Assembly: GCA_027489065.1 (NCBI GenBank)
Contig: JAIYAM010000010.1
Span: 1-64,000 of the forward strand
Source of the DNA: Erythrobacteraceae bacterium
GTDB taxonomy: Bacteria > Pseudomonadota > Alphaproteobacteria > Sphingomonadales > Sphingomonadaceae
DNA: 64,000 bases
Direction: 5' to 3'
Numbering within the stretch: the stretch's first letter is position 1; each line of letters starts with the position of its first letter. Position numbers and translations under genes: made by a program. The notes beneath the pieces were generated by a model. It searched no databases, was not told where the DNA came from, and worked only from the letters and a program-made list of their open reading frames with translations. Below, piece after piece: positions 34,796 to 46,246 of this stretch.

Positions 34796-36856
34796 CTACT
34801 CCAGCTCGAGGATCACCGCATCCACCGCAAGGCTCTCGCCTTCGGCAGCGTTGATCTTCGCAATCACGCCCTCCTTCTCGGCGCGCAGGATGTTCTCCAT
34901 CTTCATCGCCTCCACCGTGGCGAGCGGCTGACCCGGCTGCACGGTCTCGCCTTCGGCAACGTGGAGCTTCACCAGCATCCCCGGCATCGGGCAAATCAAC
35001 AGGCGCGACAGATCGGGCGGGATCTTCTCGAGCATCAGCGATTCGTGCCGTGCGAGGCGCAGCGGGAGCACCAGCGCGGTGTGGGCGGCGCCGCGGGTGG
35101 TAACCTTCCACTGGTTGCCGATGCGCTCAACGATCAGGCCGAGCCGCAGGCCCGTTCCGTCTGTCGCCTCTGCCTGCACCATGCCAGGGAGCCAGTTGCA
35201 GGTGCCTTCGACCCGCACGCCGTCAACCACCGCGTGGCCATCGCCCAGCACCACCTCGAAACGCTCGTCGCCGAGCTTGACCAGCCATTCGGTCGTCACC
35301 CGCTGGACACCGGACCGGCCATCGTCACCATCGAGCTGGCCCGAGATGCGCCGCGCGCGGCTGGCCCACGTGAATTCGTTGCCCGCGCAGACTGCCGCGA
35401 GGAGCCGCTTGACGTCCTCGCCCGTCGCCGCGCCGTGGAAGCCTTCGGGATATTCCTCGGCGATGAAGCCCGTGGTCAGCTCGCCCGAGCGGAAGCGCGG
35501 ATGCTGCATGATCGCCGAGAGGAAATCGACATTGTGGCCGAGGCCCTTGATCCGGAACTTGTCGAGCGCCTCGATCTGCAGATCGGCCGCTTCGTCGCGG
35601 GTCGGTGCCCAGGTGATCAGCTTGGCGATCATCGGATCGTAGAAGCGCGAAACCTCGCCGCCTTCATACACACCATCATCGACTCGCACCGAGCCTGCCC
35701 CATGGGCGACCCCGCGCCGCGTCTTGCCGGCGACAGTCTCGTCCTCGTGCCACCCTGCGACCGGCGGGGAGTAATGCACCAGCCGTCCGGTTGAGGGCAG
35801 GAAGCCGCGATAGGGGTCTTCGGCATAGACGCGGTTCTCGATCGCCCAGCCGTCGATCCCGATGTCGTCCTGCGTGAAGGCCAGCTTTTCGCCCGCCGCC
35901 ACGCGGATCATCTGCTCGACGAGATCGATGCCGGTGATCGCTTCGGTGACGGGGTGTTCGACCTGAAGCCGGGTGTTCATTTCGAGGAAGTAGAAGCTCT
36001 CCCCCGTCGGGTCCGCGCCACTGACGATCAGCTCGACCGTGCCCGCGCTGTAATACCCGACAGCGCGCGACAGGGCGACGCATTGCTCGCCCATGGCCTT
36101 GCGCATCTTGGGCGTCACGAAGGGTGACGGCGCTTCCTCGACCACCTTCTGGTGGCGGCGCTGGATCGAGCATTCGCGCTCGTTCAAATAGAGGATGTTG
36201 CCGTGCTTATCGCCGAGGATCTGGATCTCGATGTGGCGCGGATTGAGGATGAACTTCTCGATGAAGACGCGGTCGTCGCCGAAGGAGTTGAGGCCTTCGC
36301 GCTTCACGCTCTCGAAGCCCTCACGCACGTCGGCCTCGTTGTAGGCAAGGCGCATACCCTTGCCCCCGCCGCCGGCCGACGCCTTCATCATCACCGGATA
36401 GCCGATCTCGTTCGAGATGCGCACCGCGTGCTCGGTATCCTCGATCTCGCCGACGAAGCCGGGGACGACATTGACGCCCGCCTCTTTCGCCAGCTTCTTG
36501 GACTCGATCTTGTCGCCCATCGCCGCGATCGCGTTCACCGGCGGGCCGATGAAGGCGATGTTCTCCTTCGCCAGCGCCTCGGCGAAGGAGGTGCGCTCGG
36601 AGAGGAAGCCGTAGCCCGGATGGACGGCCTCGGCCCCGGTCTGCTTGCAGGCGGCGATGATCTTGTCGGCGATCAGGTAGGATTCCGCCGCTGGCGACGG
36701 CCCGATATGCACCGCCTCATCTGCCATGGCGACGAAGGGCGCGCGCGCGTCAGCATCGGAATAGACCGCGACGGTCTTGATCCCCATCTTGCGGGCAGTG
36801 GTGATGACCCGGCAGGCGATCTCGCCGCGGTTGGCAATCAGGATTTTCGAGAACAA
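34796..36856 (-). CDS. pccA: Propionyl-/acyl-CoA carboxylase alpha subunit (biotin carboxylase plus biotin carrier)
   Basis: 686 aa. An N-terminal biotin carboxylase (FSKILIANRGEIACRVI; ATP-grasp loop GGGGKGMRLA; MNTRLQVEHPVTE) is followed by the carboxyltransferase-binding linker region and a C-terminal biotinyl domain with VEAMKMENI; the biotinylated Lys is residue 652. It carboxylates biotin for transfer to propionyl-CoA by PccB, giving methylmalonyl-CoA. The pccB, epimerase and mutase genes upstream on the same strand support this substrate over methylcrotonyl- or geranyl-CoA. Confidence 0.93.
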   Translation of the reverse strand: MFSKILIANRGEIACRVITTARKMGIKTVAVYSDADARAPFVAMADEAVHIGPSPAAESYLIADKIIAACKQTGAEAVHPGYGFLSERTSFAEALAKENIAFIGPPVNAIAAMGDKIESKKLAKEAGVNVVPGFVGEIEDTEHAVRISNEIGYPVMMKASAGGGGKGMRLAYNEADVREGFESVKREGLNSFGDDRVFIEKFILNPRHIEIQILGDKHGNILYLNERECSIQRRHQKVVEEAPSPFVTPKMRKAMGEQCVALSRAVGYYSAGTVELIVSGADPTGESFYFLEMNTRLQVEHPVTEAITGIDLVEQMIRVAAGEKLAFTQDDIGIDGWAIENRVYAEDPYRGFLPSTGRLVHYSPPVAGWHEDETVAGKTRRGVAHGAGSVRVDDGVYEGGEVSRFYDPMIAKLITWAPTRDEAADLQIEALDKFRIKGLGHNVDFLSAIMQHPRFRSGELTTGFIAEEYPEGFHGAATGEDVKRLLAAVCAGNEFTWASRARRISGQLDGDDGRSGVQRVTTEWLVKLGDERFEVVLGDGHAVVDGVRVEGTCNWLPGMVQAEATDGTGLRLGLIVERIGNQWKVTTRGAAHTALVLPLRLARHESLMLEKIPPDLSRLLICPMPGMLVKLHVAEGETVQPGQPLATVEAMKMENILRAEKEGVIAKINAAEGESLAVDAVILELE

Positions 36857-36944
36857 GGGTGAGACCTCTCTCCAGGGGGCGTCATTCGTGTGCGGAGGCT
36901 ATGCCGAGGGATTGGCGAAGCTGCAAGCTAGCGGATTTGTGGCG

Positions 36945-37364
36945 TCAAAGCTCGGGATCGGCCAAGTGCCTGAGTTGCTCTGTGCGTTCCTGCGTGAGTT
37001 CCCTCATGCAGAATGCCGCCAGCATCGGTTCCATGCTGCCCCCGCTGATCGGAGCGTAGCGATCCATCCCGCAATGCGCGTCGCGGTAACGCAGCCATGC
37101 CCGCTGCGCCTCGAGCAGGCTGTCGAACCAGCCGAGGCGGGTGTCGTTTGCGTCCCTATAGGGCGCCCAGTCGGCATCGCGCTCCTTCATCGCGGCGACG
37201 GTGATCTTCCATTGCGTGTTGAGTTCGGCATCGGCGATCCGGAATTCGCGCCATGCGCACTGGTTCATTTCCGGCTGGATGCCCCTGTCAGCTTCCGCCT
37301 GATTGCATTCCGGCAGAGGCTCCGCTGATTGCAGAAGCAGCGGGAGGATCAGCGAGGCGATCAT
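36945..37364 (-). CDS. LprI-like DUF1311 protein (lysozyme-inhibitor family)
   Basis: 139 aa with a short hydrophobic leader (MIASLILPLLLQSAEPLP). The core AWREFRIADAELNTQWK, LLEAQRAWLRYRDAHC and GGSMEPMLAAFCMRELTQERT is the DUF1311/LprI N-terminal pattern, including its paired cysteines. Members are secreted or lipoprotein, some inhibit lysozyme. Start ATG 37364 overlaps the stop of the upstream DUF3445 gene (ATGA), an unexpected pairing. Confidence 0.8.
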   Translation of the reverse strand: MIASLILPLLLQSAEPLPECNQAEADRGIQPEMNQCAWREFRIADAELNTQWKITVAAMKERDADWAPYRDANDTRLGWFDSLLEAQRAWLRYRDAHCGMDRYAPISGGSMEPMLAAFCMRELTQERTEQLRHLADPEL

Positions 37365-38152
37365 ACGGCGGTCCTTTCAGCAAAGGCGATCAGGCTCGCA
37401 GCATAGGCGGGCGCGCCGCGGCGGTCTCCCTCGCCGCTGACGAGGCTCTGCACGGCCCTGCCCAGCATGGCGATATTGGCGGGGGAGAGCTTGCCGAGCG
37501 GCTCGACATAGATGCCGATGGTGAACAGGATCGCGCCCGTCTCGGGCAGCCGCCGCAGCGTCTGGCGTTCGGAGCGGACGAACAGGGTCTCGTCGGCGTT
37601 CTCCGGGGTGACGTGGGCGAAGGCCTGTTGCGGCGGCTTGTCAGGGAGCCAGCGGCGTTCCCCCGTCGCGGCGATGAACCAGTTGCAGCGGCCGTAGATC
37701 GGGCCGGGGCGCAGGGTTTCCATGAAGCGGTCGACCCCGGTGGCGAGTTGCTCCTCATAGCCTGCGATGGGCGCATGGAGCGCCCTCAGCGGGAGGCCGA
37801 TTTTCTTCGAAGGGTGCCAGTCGGAAGGCCATGCGACCGCCGCTCCGATGAGGCGGTAGACCTCCCCGTCCGGCTGTTTGGTGAGCAGACACAGGTCTTC
37901 ATGAGTAGCGAGCGCTGCTTCCGGCAGCGCACCTTCCACGCCCAGCATCGCGGCGAGTTCCCGCCCCGGTGCGTCCACCTCGGGGGTGAGCTGCACAGCT
38001 TCGGGCCACGCTGCGAAAGACGCCGTCCGCGCCTCCCAATCAGGCATCGGGTCGCGCCACTCGCGCTCTTCCAGTTTGACCAGCCCCATGCGCAGCTGCC
38101 CGCCCCCGCGCGCTTTGGGAAGCAGGCTGTCAACGGAGAAGCCGAGGGTCAT
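37361..38152 (-). CDS. DUF3445 heme-dependent oxidative N-demethylase-like protein
   Basis: 263 aa. Features of the DUF3445 family are seen: MGLVKLEEREWRDPMPDWE, LLTKQPDGEVYRLIGAAVAWPSDW, SKKIGLPLRALHAPIAGYE, RCNWFIAATGERRWL, LFVRSERQTLRRLPETGAILFTIG and the terminal YAASLIAF. The family includes the catalytic subunit of a heme-dependent N-demethylase (dimethylamine degradation), but the other subunits are not here. Substrate is unknown. ATG 38152 at an IR-bounded gap; coupled to the LprI-like gene. Confidence 0.82.
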   Translation of the reverse strand: MTLGFSVDSLLPKARGGGQLRMGLVKLEEREWRDPMPDWEARTASFAAWPEAVQLTPEVDAPGRELAAMLGVEGALPEAALATHEDLCLLTKQPDGEVYRLIGAAVAWPSDWHPSKKIGLPLRALHAPIAGYEEQLATGVDRFMETLRPGPIYGRCNWFIAATGERRWLPDKPPQQAFAHVTPENADETLFVRSERQTLRRLPETGAILFTIGIYVEPLGKLSPANIAMLGRAVQSLVSGEGDRRGAPAYAASLIAFAERTAV

Positions 38153-38164
38153 GCGTGAAAGACT

Positions 38165-38261
38165 CCGTTTGCCCTGAGCGTGTCGAAGGGCTGCCCTTGT
38201 TCTTTTGGTGCGGTTCTCGCCTCGAGGAAAGACAGTGCTTCGACAAGCTCAGCACGAACGG
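38165..38261. repeat. REP-like inverted repeat between esterase and DUF3445 genes
   Basis: Left arm at 38165-38188 (CCGTTTGCCCTGAGCGTGTC...) and right arm at 38238-38261 (CTTCGACAAGCTCAGCACGA...) are imperfect inverted copies. The core GCTGAGCTTGTCGAAG is a motif I recall as common in sphingomonad genomes. It may act as a transcription terminator or nucleoid-protein site for the flanking same-strand genes. Confidence 0.75.
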
Positions 38262-38268
38262 ATTTCGG

Positions 38269-39105
38269 TTACCCGCCCCGCCTTTCGCACCGCAGCACCA
38301 TGCCATACTCCTCCAGCCAATCGGCCTTGGTCGGCAGCAGATATTGGAGCGCCTCGGGGAACAACCCGTGGAGCGTGGTCGCGTGATGCAGCTCCTTGCG
38401 GCGATCGGAATAGCAAAAAGGCTGCGTGGGCGGCAGGGCGTCGAGGAACCGCATCATTCCCGTCTCGGTCGACCCGCCTTCGTCGGCGAGGCTGATGTAA
38501 AGCGGGGGGCGGGTGGTCGTGCCGAGCGGGCGGCGGCTCAGCGCCTCAAGGTCCCATTGCAGACTGGGCGAGATCGCGGCGTAGCCGGTGAACAGCGCGG
38601 GGGCCTGCTCCCAGGTTTCGACCACGAAATGCCCTGCCGCGCTTTCGCCGATCAGGAAGGCGGTGCCATCGGTGCGGTAGCGCCCCTCGACCAGCGGCTT
38701 GACGACTTCGGCGATCCACTTGCGGAACGCCGCGCTATCGCCCGCAGTGGGATAGCGCTTGGCCTCGGCGGGGTCGCGGGTGGCGGGGAGCAATTCGCGC
38801 TGGCGGTCCTGCGTTGCGATGCCGACGAGGATCGCGTCCTGGCTGCGGCCCCACAGCGCGTTCCAGCGCAGCATGCCGGTGCCCATCATCAGGTCCTGCC
38901 GGATCGCCCCGTCGAGCTGGTAGATCACCGGCCAGCGCTTGTCCGGCTCCTTGCCGTAATCGGGCGGCAGCACGATGCTGACCTGCCGCTCGGCCCCCAG
39001 CACCGACAGCGTCACGGTCTCACCGATGACGAGCGGCTGTGGTTCGGGAAGTGGCGCGGGGGAGGAGGCGGCGAGAAGCGCGGCGGCAAGGAGGCTGAGG
39101 GGCAT
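38269..39105 (-). CDS. Secreted alpha/beta-hydrolase, putative esterase (esterase D / enterochelin esterase-like)
   Basis: 278 aa. Signal peptide (PLSLLAAALLAASSPA) precedes an esterase-family core: RQVSIVLPPDYG, WPVIYQLDG, GIATQDRQRELLPATRDP, nucleophile elbow IGESAAGHF, and a late HHATTLHGLFPEAL that supplies the catalytic His. Related proteins hydrolyse S-formylglutathione, siderophore esters or acylated sugars; substrate is unknown. ATG 39105. The gene is separated from its upstream neighbour by a 228-base gap with no feature I can call. Confidence 0.85.
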   Translation of the reverse strand: MPLSLLAAALLAASSPAPLPEPQPLVIGETVTLSVLGAERQVSIVLPPDYGKEPDKRWPVIYQLDGAIRQDLMMGTGMLRWNALWGRSQDAILVGIATQDRQRELLPATRDPAEAKRYPTAGDSAAFRKWIAEVVKPLVEGRYRTDGTAFLIGESAAGHFVVETWEQAPALFTGYAAISPSLQWDLEALSRRPLGTTTRPPLYISLADEGGSTETGMMRFLDALPPTQPFCYSDRRKELHHATTLHGLFPEALQYLLPTKADWLEEYGMVLRCERRGG

Positions 39106-39333
39106 TACCCGGACCTATGCCCTTCGCCCGCCTGCCACAAGGGTGCGAGGGCGTGCCAGTGGTGCCAAAGCAGTGCGGCGTGGAATGCCGCCGCTGAGAG
39201 CGCCCCATACGAAGTCTCCACTCAGCATCGTGTGATAGACGAAGACTACCCGCATCGGCCCGCTCAGCAGCCCTCCCCCATCGTCCGACAGGGAAAGATT
39301 AGCCGCGGTGTCACGCGTGCCTCCAGCCCGGGA

Positions 39334-39732
39334 TCAGCCGGGGTTGTGCGCGAGGTACTCCGCCTCGAGCTCGGGCGCGCACCGCCATGTCGAGCGGCGC
39401 ACCCAGCTCGCGCCGACATACCGGGTCGCAAGGTAGGTGCCGACCCGCGCGAGGTAATCCTCCTGTGGCCGCGGCGCGCGGCTGTCGTGGCGCCACTGAA
39501 CGATCACCGTCTCGCAATCGACGATCTCGGGATTGTCGGTCGGCGTATGGACCGCCTTGCACACGAAAGCGAAGTTGTTGCGCCCCGCAAGGTCCTCGAC
39601 CGTGCCGATGCGCCACGGGTTCATGTGCCAGTGGTTGAGGTGGCTCGGCCAGACGAGCCGATCGCCCGCGTCGCGGTCGACCACCTCGGCGCGGTGGCCG
39701 CCCTCCGGGTCCCGCTCCAGCGTGAAGCCCAA
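39334..39732 (-). CDS. Conserved-looking small protein downstream of methylmalonyl-CoA mutase
   Basis: 132 aa from TTG 39732, 4 bases after the mutase stop, with a CGGAG-like ribosome site. Aromatic- and His-rich: LVWPSHLNHWHMNPWRIGT, then NNFAFVCKAVHTPTDNPEIVDCETVIVQWRHDS and a C-terminal half with Trp/Arg-rich segments. No family recognised; looks like a compact soluble domain. The tight spacing suggests co-translation with the mutase. The start codon is uncertain because no ATG lies early in the frame. Confidence 0.6.
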   Translation of the reverse strand: MGFTLERDPEGGHRAEVVDRDAGDRLVWPSHLNHWHMNPWRIGTVEDLAGRNNFAFVCKAVHTPTDNPEIVDCETVIVQWRHDSRAPRPQEDYLARVGTYLATRYVGASWVRRSTWRCAPELEAEYLAHNPG

Positions 39733-39736
39733 GCCG

Positions 39737-41890
<2,154 letters not shown>

Positions 41891-41910
41891 GTTCTTCTCT
41901 ATACATTGTC

Positions 41911-41992
41911 CGTCACCCCCGCGAAGGCGGGGGTCCATCTGTCTTCGCAAACGCCCGAGAGCACGGATGGGCCCCCGCCTTCGCGGGGGCTA
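41911..41992. repeat. Large GC-rich inverted repeat between enoyl-CoA hydratase and mutase genes
   Basis: Arms CCCCCGCGAAGGCGGGGG (41916-41933) and CCCCCGCCTTCGCGGGGG (41972-41989). Each arm is itself a near-perfect hairpin, and the two arms are inverted relative to each other, with flanking GTCCATC/GATGGGC extending the match. A second REP-like family, unlike the 38165 element. Confidence 0.8.
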
Positions 41993-42013
41993 CGGGTCAA
42001 AAGTCCTTGCGGA

Positions 42014-42799
42014 CTATTCCCCCTTGAACTCGGCCATGCGCTTCTGGAGGAAGGCCATACCGCCCTCCATCGCGTCCTTGGTGCGGCCCGCAATCGCCTG
42101 CGCTTCGGCCTCGGCGAGCAGCACCATCTGGAGGTTGGTGTCGAGCGCGGTCGCAAGGTTGCGCTTCATCTGGGCGTAGGCGACCGTCGGCCCGTTCGCC
42201 AGCTTCGTCGCCAGCGCACGCGCCTCGGTCATCAATTCGGCATCATCGACGCACTTGTAGATGAGGCCCCATTCCTCGGCCTGTTCGCCCGAAATCTTCT
42301 CGCCGAGCATCATCATCCGCGTCGCGCGCGCACGGCCGATGGCGCGGGCGAGCAGCCAGGTCGAGCCGCCGTCGGGCACGAGGCCGATGTTGACGAAGGC
42401 CTGAAGGAAATAGGCGCTCTTGGCGGCGATGGTGAAGTCCGCCGCCAGCGCGAGGCTGCAACCAACACCCGCCGCCGGGCCGTTGACCGCGCAGATTACC
42501 GGCACCTGCGCACGGATCAGGTGGCTGACGGCCGGGTTGTAATGATTGTTCAGCGCCTTGTGGCTTCCACCCTTGCCCGTCACCGCCGAGGTCTCGCCCC
42601 GCGCCGAAAGGTCCGCGCCAGAGCAGAAGCCCTTGCCCTCACCCGTGATCAGCACTGCACGCGCATCGCCGAGGTCGTAGAACGCCATCCCGATCTCGTC
42701 CGCCATCTGCGGGGGCATGGCGTTGAGCCGCTCGGGGCGGTTGAGGGTGATCGTCAGCAGCGGGCCGTCACGGTCGACGCGGATGGTTTCGTAGGACAT
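42014..42799 (-). CDS. Enoyl-CoA hydratase/isomerase family protein (crotonase fold)
   Basis: 261 aa. The oxyanion-hole segment ICAVNGPAAGVGCSLALAADF and the LVPDGGSTWLLARAIG region are typical of the crotonase superfamily, near PaaG-type isomerases. Glu residues at the usual catalytic places are not both evident, so the precise reaction is open. It sits between the methylmalonyl-CoA epimerase and mutase genes, suggesting a role in feeding propionyl-CoA, for example from odd-chain or branched acyl-CoA breakdown. Confidence 0.88.
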   Translation of the reverse strand: MSYETIRVDRDGPLLTITLNRPERLNAMPPQMADEIGMAFYDLGDARAVLITGEGKGFCSGADLSARGETSAVTGKGGSHKALNNHYNPAVSHLIRAQVPVICAVNGPAAGVGCSLALAADFTIAAKSAYFLQAFVNIGLVPDGGSTWLLARAIGRARATRMMMLGEKISGEQAEEWGLIYKCVDDAELMTEARALATKLANGPTVAYAQMKRNLATALDTNLQMVLLAEAEAQAIAGRTKDAMEGGMAFLQKRMAEFKGE

Positions 42800-42815
42800 T
42801 CGTTTTTCTCCCTAT

Positions 42816-42843
42816 CGTCATCCCGGCGCAGGCCGGGGTGACG
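42816..42843. repeat. 12-bp-stem hairpin between epimerase and enoyl-CoA hydratase genes
   Basis: CGTCATCCCGGC, loop GCAG, GCCGGGGTGACG: a 12-bp stem with one T-G pair. Third distinct short hairpin family in this gene run. No T-tract follows, so a transcription terminator role is doubtful. Confidence 0.7.
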
Positions 42844-42847
42844 TGAA

Positions 42848-43300
42848 TTAGTTCGACCAGTGCGCATCCTCGCGCGGGGTCTCCATGATCTCGGTAAGCA
42901 TGCCGCCCATGTCCTTGGGATGGACGAAAAAGATAGGGGTGCCGTGCGCCCCGATGCGCGTGGGGCCGAGGATGCGCTTGCCGAGCGCCTCGAACTCGGA
43001 GCGGGCCTCGGCGATGTCGGGCACTTCGAAGCACAGATGATGCTGCCCGCCGAGCGGGTTCTTGGCGAGGAAGCCCGCAAGCGTGGAATTCTCGCCCAGC
43101 GGCTCGATCAGCTCGATCTGCGTGCCGTTCATCGCCCCGTCCGCGCCGGGCGTGTCGACGAAGCAGACCTTCACGCCCTGCTCCTCAAGATCGAACGGCG
43201 TGTGGATCTTGGTCGCGCCCATGACGTCGCGGTAGAACGCGATCGAGTCCGCGATGGAGGGCGTGGCGACCCCGATGTGGTTGAGACGGCCGAGTTTCAT
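42848..43300 (-). CDS. mce: Methylmalonyl-CoA epimerase
   Basis: 150 aa of the vicinal oxygen chelate fold. N-terminal GRLNHIGVATPSIADSIAFYRDVMGA supplies the first metal His (His8). The mid HHLCFEVPDIAEARSEF and late EIMETPR supply the others. It interconverts (S)- and (R)-methylmalonyl-CoA between PccAB and the mutase. The ATG overlaps the stop of a 33-codon membrane ORF (ATGA), so translation is coupled to it and through it to pccB. Confidence 0.95.
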   Translation of the reverse strand: MKLGRLNHIGVATPSIADSIAFYRDVMGATKIHTPFDLEEQGVKVCFVDTPGADGAMNGTQIELIEPLGENSTLAGFLAKNPLGGQHHLCFEVPDIAEARSEFEALGKRILGPTRIGAHGTPIFFVHPKDMGGMLTEIMETPREDAHWSN

Positions 43301-43394
43301 TGGATGGGATCTCCGTGCATGAACATTCCGCTGTAGAGCATCAGCGCAAAAATCGCCGCCGTAAGAAGCAGCACAATCAAGATGCTGCGCTTAC

Positions 43395-43398
<4 letters not shown>
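43297..43398 (-). CDS. 33-aa single-pass membrane protein between pccB and mce
   Basis: 33 codons: Met-Ser-Lys-Arg-Ser, one transmembrane helix [20 protein letters not shown], then [11 protein letters not shown] 43398 lies inside the pccB stop (GTGA), and the TGA stop lies inside the epimerase start (ATGA), leaving no spacer on either side. This arrangement is hard to get by chance and strongly implies real translation. Positive residues at the start put the N-terminus in the cytoplasm. Function unknown; a membrane tether or regulator of the pathway is only speculation. Confidence 0.75.
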
Positions 43399-44927
<1,529 letters not shown>

Positions 44928-45021
44928 TGGACTTCCTCTCGTGGTGACTTTGCGCAACGCGTTGCCTTAGGCATCGCCAAGCGTCAACGTGGCAAAAATG
45001 GCGGTCGGTGCGAGGTTGCAA

Positions 45022-46125
45022 ATGCAGACGGCGGACGTGGTGGTGATCGGCGGCGGGATCGCGGGGCTCTCGGTCGCCGCGGGCATGGCACCCCACGCGC
45101 GGGTGATCGTGCTCGAGGGCGAGAGCGCGCCCGGCTACCACGCCTCCGGCCGTTCGGTGGCCTTCGCGCATTACGGGCTCGGCGAGAAAGTGGTGCGGAC
45201 GCTGACGGCGCTGAGCATGGCGGAGCTGTCGGAGCATGGCAGCCTGCACCCGGCGCTGCATATCGCCTCGGCTGGCGAGATCGCGGCGCTCGATGCGCTG
45301 GAGGATGTCCACCGCCAGTTCGGCTGCGACTACACCCGCATCGGGCCGGACGAGGCGCGGGCGCTTGTCCCGGTGCTGAAGTCCGAGGCGTGCCACGCGG
45401 CATTGGTCGATCACGGTTCGCTGAAGCTGGACACCAACGCGATGTTGCACGCCCACGCGGCGAGCCTCAGGGGCGCAGGCGGGATGCTGGTCACGGGCGC
45501 TCAGGTTCACGCGATTGCCCGGGCGGGAGACGGCTGGCGGATCGAGGCGAGCGGGGAAACCTACGCCGCCCCGATCCTCGTGAATGCCGCTGGCGCATGG
45601 GCGGACGCGGTCGCGCGAATGGCCGGCGTGGCACCGGTCGGCCTCGAGCCGCGCCGCCGCACCGTCATCAGCTTCGCCGCGCCCGAAGGAACGGACGTGC
45701 ACCGCTGGCCCTTCACCAAGACCGTCGGCGAGGGCTTCTACCTGCTGCCCGAAGGACGCGGGCAATTGCTCGCCTCTTCGATGGACCAGACCCCGTCAGA
45801 CCCCTGCGATGCCGCCGCCGAGGAGCTCGACAAGGCGATCGCAGCGGACCGCGTGGAGCGAGCGACAAGCCTCGCCATCCGGCGGATTACGCATAGCTGG
45901 GCGGGGCTGAGGAGCTTCGTCTCCGACGAGCTGCCCGTAATCGGCTCCGCGACAGGCGCGCCCGGTTTCGTGTGGTGTGCCGGGCAAGGCGGAGCAGGCT
46001 TCCAGACCTCGCCCGCCCTCTCGCGGATCGCAGCGGCGGCGGCACTCGGCCTGCCCTTCCCCGCAGACGCGGCGGCGGCGGGTTTGGACTTCGGGACCTT
46101 CGCTCCGGCGCGGCTAGGCGCATAA
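45022..46125 (+). CDS. FAD-dependent oxidoreductase (DAO family, glycine oxidase / D-amino-acid dehydrogenase-like)
   Basis: 367 aa. N-terminal FAD dinucleotide motif VVVIGGGIAGLSVAAGM, ILVNAAGAWADAVARMAG mid, and C-terminal GFVWCAGQGGAGFQTSPALSRIAAA, as in the DAO superfamily. Substrates range over D-amino acids, sarcosine and glycerol-3-phosphate; not predictable here. ATG 45022 follows GCGAGG. Divergent from pccB with about 94 bases between starts, so regulation may be shared. Confidence 0.87.
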   Translation: MQTADVVVIGGGIAGLSVAAGMAPHARVIVLEGESAPGYHASGRSVAFAHYGLGEKVVRTLTALSMAELSEHGSLHPALHIASAGEIAALDALEDVHRQFGCDYTRIGPDEARALVPVLKSEACHAALVDHGSLKLDTNAMLHAHAASLRGAGGMLVTGAQVHAIARAGDGWRIEASGETYAAPILVNAAGAWADAVARMAGVAPVGLEPRRRTVISFAAPEGTDVHRWPFTKTVGEGFYLLPEGRGQLLASSMDQTPSDPCDAAAEELDKAIAADRVERATSLAIRRITHSWAGLRSFVSDELPVIGSATGAPGFVWCAGQGGAGFQTSPALSRIAAAAALGLPFPADAAAAGLDFGTFAPARLGA

Positions 46126-46135
46126 TCTCCTCACC

Positions 46136-46238
46136 TCGTCATTGCGAGGCCGAAGGCCGCGGCAATCCAAGGACCATCCGCTTGCGGCAAGTTCGGGCGA
46201 TGGATTGCTTCGTCGCCTGCGGCTCCTCGCAATGACGA
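46136..46238. repeat. Large inverted repeat between convergent oxidoreductase and SDR genes
   Basis: Outer arms TCGTCATTGCGAGG (46136-46149) and CCTCGCAATGACGA (46225-46238) are exact inverted copies, with inner arms GGCAATCCA and TGGATTGC. The CGTCATTGCGAGG core recurs in many alphaproteobacterial genomes as I recall it. It lies between two genes that face each other, a position suited to a two-way terminator. Confidence 0.8.
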
Positions 46239-46246
46239 AGGAATGC

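Noticed and set aside
39106-39333. Possible gene in the 228-base gap upstream of the esterase
   Set aside because: Frames here are short, Arg/Pro-rich and lack ribosome sites.
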